From: SIG440 sp045586925
Lineage (GTDB): Bacteria > Bacillota > Clostridia > Monoglobales > Monoglobaceae
Direction of reading: 5' to 3'
DNA: 64,000 nt
Assembly (NCBI GenBank): GCA_045586925.1
Contig: JAZNBG010000019.1
Coordinates: 1 to 64,000, forward strand
Shown: in pieces, positions 60,645 to 64,000 of the stretch
Numbering within the stretch: the stretch's first letter is position 1
Layout of the letters: each line of letters begins with the position of its first letter
Made by a program: the position numbers and the translations under genes
The notes under the pieces: generated by a model
What the model saw: only the letters and a program-made list of their open reading frames with translations
Told to the model about the DNA's origin: nothing
Database searches by the model: none

Positions 60645-62396
60645 ATGATTAAAAAACTGCTTTCCTGTGTCAGAGAGTATAAAGCTCCAACCATTCTGAC
60701 CTTTATCTTTATTATAGGCGAGGCAATTATTGAATGCCTTATACCTTTTATTACTGCAAATCTTGTAAATTTGATAAAAACCTCAATCGAAATGAAAACC
60801 CTTATTTTTATCGGGCTGTCGCTTGTCTTGCTTGCTTTGGTTTCGCTTTTATGCGGTGCTCTGGCGGGCTACACAAGCGCAAAAGCATCAGCCGGCTTTG
60901 CAAAAAATCTAAGGAACGACATCTTTACAAAAATTCAGAGCTATTCCTTTGAAAACATTGATAAATTTTCATCATCCTCGCTTGTAACGCGTCTTACCAC
61001 CGACATAACCAATGTTCAAATGGCGTATATGATGTCAATCCGCACAGCATTGCGTGCCCCGATGATGTTTACATTCTCAGTTATTATGGCATATATTATG
61101 GGCGGTGTTTTGGCGTCAACCTTTATTGTTGTAATTCCCGTACTTGTTTTTGGGCTGTTATTAATCAGCAAAAAAGCAATGCCAGCATTCCACCGTGTGT
61201 TTAAAAAATATGACAAGCTTAACGAATCCATCGAAGAAAACGTTCGTGGCATGCGTGTAGTAAAGGGCTTTTCACGCGAAGAACACGAAAAAGAAAAGTT
61301 TGGCAATGCTGCCGAGGAAATTCGCCGTGATTTTACCAAAGCAGATCGTATTATAGCCTTTAACCACCCTTTGATGCAGGTTTGTATGTATTTTAATATG
61401 ATATTTGTTCTGGTTGTAGGCTCTTATCTTATTATTTCCAGTATGGGCAGCAACCTTGATGTAGGCCAGATTTCAGCAATGCTTACCTATGGTATGCAGA
61501 TACTTATGTCTCTTATGATGCTGTCAATGATTTATGTGATGATTACAATGTCAATGGAATCAATGAAGAGACTTTCAGAGGTCCTTACAGAAGAATCAAC
61601 GCTTACAAATCCCGAAAATCCGGTTTTTGAAATTAAAGATGGCTCTGTTGATTTTTGCAACGTAAGCTTTAAATATTCGGCAGATTCAAAAAAATACTCG
61701 CTTTCGGATGTAAACCTTCATATTAAATCAGGAATGACCGTAGGAATTATAGGCGGTACAGGGTCCAGCAAGTCAACACTTGTTCAGCTTATCCCCCGTC
61801 TTTATGACGTATCTGAAGGCACATTATCGGTTGGGGGTATAGATGTTAAAAAATACGATATTACCGCCCTCCGTGACAGCGTTGCAATGGTTTTGCAAAA
61901 AAACCAGCTATTCTCAGGCACGATTAAAGAAAATTTACGCTGGGGTAACGAACATGCAACCGACGAAGCGCTTATTGAAGCCTGCAAGCTTGCTCATGCT
62001 GACGAATTTATTTCTTCTCTTTCACAAGGCTATGATACATTTATCGAGCAGGGCGGCAGCAATGTATCTGGCGGTCAGAAACAGCGTCTTTGTATTGCAA
62101 GAGCTCTTCTCAAAAAACCAAAAATCCTTATCCTTGACGATTCTACCAGTGCAGTTGACACCAAAACCGACACTATGATTCGTATGGCATTCAAAGAATA
62201 TATTCCCGAAACAACCAAAATCATTATTGCACAGCGTATTGCATCGGTTCAGGATGCCGACCTGATTGTTGTTATGGAAAACGGCACAGTTTCAGCAGTC
62301 GGAAACCACAGTGAGCTTATGAAAAACAGCGAAATTTACTGTGATATTTACAATCAGCAGACAAACGGAGGTGATAGTAATGAAGCCAATGAGTAA
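60645..62396 (+). CDS. Heterodimeric ABC exporter, subunit with degenerate ATP site
   Basis: A 583-residue protein with six membrane helices (type IV exporter fold, residues about 15-310) fused to an ATPase. Walker A is GGTGSSKST, where the usual second glycine of GxGKS is serine. The signature is NVSGGQKQRLCIARALL. Walker B is ILILDDSTSAVD: the catalytic glutamate is replaced by aspartate. This pattern is typical of the degenerate partner in BmrCD/TM287-288-type pairs. The ATG at 60645 follows GGAG by 6 nt; an extension to 60612 would include the ribosome site. It overlaps the next gene by 17 nt. Confidence 0.93.
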   Translation: MIKKLLSCVREYKAPTILTFIFIIGEAIIECLIPFITANLVNLIKTSIEMKTLIFIGLSLVLLALVSLLCGALAGYTSAKASAGFAKNLRNDIFTKIQSYSFENIDKFSSSSLVTRLTTDITNVQMAYMMSIRTALRAPMMFTFSVIMAYIMGGVLASTFIVVIPVLVFGLLLISKKAMPAFHRVFKKYDKLNESIEENVRGMRVVKGFSREEHEKEKFGNAAEEIRRDFTKADRIIAFNHPLMQVCMYFNMIFVLVVGSYLIISSMGSNLDVGQISAMLTYGMQILMSLMMLSMIYVMITMSMESMKRLSEVLTEESTLTNPENPVFEIKDGSVDFCNVSFKYSADSKKYSLSDVNLHIKSGMTVGIIGGTGSSKSTLVQLIPRLYDVSEGTLSVGGIDVKKYDITALRDSVAMVLQKNQLFSGTIKENLRWGNEHATDEALIEACKLAHADEFISSLSQGYDTFIEQGGSNVSGGQKQRLCIARALLKKPKILILDDSTSAVDTKTDTMIRMAFKEYIPETTKIIIAQRIASVQDADLIVVMENGTVSAVGNHSELMKNSEIYCDIYNQQTNGGDSNEANE

Positions 62397-64000
62397 TTCA
62401 CGACCATCAATGCGTGGCTCAAGACCACCCATTAAAAAAGGAAATCTTGCACGTATTCTCAAAATGCTTTTTAAGGCATACCCTGTTTTGGTTTCTACTT
62501 CCGCCATTTGTATTATTATATCGGCAATAACCGCCTCTCTTCCGGCTATCTTCCAGCAGCAGGTGCTTGCCGATATAGAGATATGGATTTCATCCGGAGA
62601 CTGGAAGGCAGCCTCAGCAGTAATTTTTCCTAAGATTGCAATTCTTGCGGCTTTATATGTATTTTCTCTGAGTGCCATTCTGTGCCAGACACAGCTTATG
62701 GCATATATCACTCAGGGCTTTTTAAATAAGATGCGCCGTACTATGTTTGAAAAAATGCAAAACCTACCCATAAAATATTTCGACACCAACCGCCACGGCG
62801 ATATTATGAGCCGCTATACCAATGATATCGACGCATTAAGACAGCTTGTTTCGCATACTTTTCCGACAATACTGCAATGCTCCGTTTTGCTAATATCCGT
62901 TCTCAGCATAATGCTCTATTACAGCCTGTGGCTTACCCTTACCGTTCTTGCAGGCGTTGTGTTGATGATGTTTGTCACCAAAAGGGTGGGCAAAGGCTCA
63001 GCGAAATACTTTGTAAAACAACAACGCTCCTTAGGCGAAGCCGAGGGCTTTATTCAGGAAATGATGGCAGGACAAAAGGTTATCAAGGTTTTTAACCACG
63101 AAGACAAGTGCTGTAAAGAATTTTACAGAATAAACGAAAATCTGTTTCAGGATAACTTCCGTGCTAATGCCTTTGCAAATGTTCTTGGTCCTATCATACA
63201 GAATATCGGCAATATTCTGTATGTTCTTATTGCCCTGATTGGTGGGGCTCTCCTTATTGCCAAGCTACCCAATATTGGTATTTCCTCATTATTAGCAGGC
63301 TCGGTTAGCATAATTACCATTGACATTGTTATTCCATTTCTTAATATGGCAAAGCAGTTTACAGGCAATGTAAATCAGGTTACGCAGCAGGTTAATTCAA
63401 TTGCAATGGCAATGGCAGGTGCCGACAGAATTTTTACTCTCGTCGACACCAAAGCCGAGACCGACGACGGATATGTTACCCTTGTAAATGCAACAACTGA
63501 CTCTAACGGCAACATAACAGAATCTCTTAAGCGTACAGGTAAATGGGCATGGAAGCATCCGCACAGCGACGGAACAATTACCTACACTCCTCTTGCCGGC
63601 GATATACAGCTCAGTGATGTCGATTTTGCTTATGAAGAGGGCAAAACTGTTTTGCATAACATAACGCTTTATGCCAAACCTGGTCAAAAAGTTGCCTTTG
63701 TGGGTGCAACAGGTGCAGGAAAGACCACAATCACTAATTTGCTTAACCGGTTCTACGACATAGAGGACGGCAAAATTCGCTACGATGGTATAAATGTAAA
63801 TAAAATCCGCAAATCTGACCTGCGACGTTCATTGGGACTTGTGCTGCAGGAAACAAATCTTTTTACGGGAACAGTTATGGAAAACATCCGCTACGGCAAG
63901 CTTGATGCAACCGACGAGGAATGTATTGCTGCAGCAAAGCTTGCAGGTGCTGATGACTTTATTACGCGTCTGCCCAAGGGCTATGATACCGAGCTTTCAA
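62380..64000 (+). CDS. Heterodimeric ABC exporter, second subunit, C-terminus beyond window
   Basis: The frame runs off the window; 540 codons are visible. The ATG at 62380 follows GGAGGTG and overlaps the preceding stop. After a basic N-terminus (MKPMSNSRPSMRG) come six membrane helices, then an insert of about 35 residues (around DSNGNITESLKRTGKWAWKH) before an ATPase with a canonical Walker A, GATGAGKTT. Q-loop VLQETNLF is present; the signature and Walker B are outside the window. It should be the catalytically complete partner of the previous subunit. Substrate unknown, likely a drug or lipid. Confidence 0.92.
   Translation, partial: MKPMSNSRPSMRGSRPPIKKGNLARILKMLFKAYPVLVSTSAICIIISAITASLPAIFQQQVLADIEIWISSGDWKAASAVIFPKIAILAALYVFSLSAILCQTQLMAYITQGFLNKMRRTMFEKMQNLPIKYFDTNRHGDIMSRYTNDIDALRQLVSHTFPTILQCSVLLISVLSIMLYYSLWLTLTVLAGVVLMMFVTKRVGKGSAKYFVKQQRSLGEAEGFIQEMMAGQKVIKVFNHEDKCCKEFYRINENLFQDNFRANAFANVLGPIIQNIGNILYVLIALIGGALLIAKLPNIGISSLLAGSVSIITIDIVIPFLNMAKQFTGNVNQVTQQVNSIAMAMAGADRIFTLVDTKAETDDGYVTLVNATTDSNGNITESLKRTGKWAWKHPHSDGTITYTPLAGDIQLSDVDFAYEEGKTVLHNITLYAKPGQKVAFVGATGAGKTTITNLLNRFYDIEDGKIRYDGINVNKIRKSDLRRSLGLVLQETNLFTGTVMENIRYGKLDATDEECIAAAKLAGADDFITRLPKGYDTELS

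Overview
The window looks like a chromosomal segment of a spore-forming, low-to-moderate GC Clostridia species, probably an Oscillospirales/Ruminococcaceae-type gut anaerobe. This is inferred from gene content: SigH, a Noc-like ParB protein, a paired GlgC/GlgD, a separate AICAR transformylase and archaeal-type IMP cyclohydrolase, and strong AGGAGG-type ribosome binding sites. No rRNA, CRISPR array, insertion sequence or prophage was seen. About 60% of the window reads on the minus strand.

Layout. 1-8.5 kb is a sugar island: two tandem paralogous TIM-barrel glycosidase-like proteins (the first cut by the window edge), an AraC regulator, a GH29 alpha-L-fucosidase, a Gfo/Idh/MocA oxidoreductase, a DMT transporter and a second AraC regulator. 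8.7-9.2 kb is a tRNA operon (Val-Asp-Phe-Gly-Cys) with a good promoter. 9.4-18.3 kb holds nth, glyA-rarA, a DUF1858 protein, a lone fumarase beta subunit, sigH, pta-ackA and tmcAL. 18.3-23.6 kb is the str operon (L7Ae-like protein, rpsL, rpsG, fusA, tuf) without rpoBC beside it. 23.6-30 kb holds a TSCPD protein, HU, ftsK, uppP, an M23 peptidase and a Noc-like protein.

31.8-43 kb is a purine operon under a ZTP (pfl) riboswitch: purE, a purF homologue lacking its catalytic cysteine, purM, purN, purO, AICAR transformylase, purD, purL, then fhs, which makes the 10-formyl-THF that PurN and the transformylase consume. glyA at 10 kb also feeds the folate one-carbon pool. 43-45.7 kb holds tmk, two tiny Cys-rich membrane proteins, a DUF5662 gene and an RNA-rich intergenic region. 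45.7-56.1 kb is a complete glycogen operon (GH13 enzyme, glgB, glgC, glgD, glgA, glgP). 56.4-64 kb reads on the plus strand: a HAD phosphatase, addB and a heterodimeric ABC exporter whose second subunit runs off the window.

The least explained parts are non-coding. At 45.05-45.25 kb there is a candidate ~200-nt structured RNA with a 19-bp closing helix, a 12-bp long-range pairing and its own promoter and terminator; a separate ~85-nt promoter-terminator unit lies just before it. Long imperfect palindromes sit between genes, including two tandem 108-bp copies upstream of fusA whose differences mostly preserve base pairing. A 365-bp gap downstream of sigH carries two abutting DnaA boxes and a 12-bp inverted repeat. 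Motif, fold and family calls were made by eye; no database search was run.
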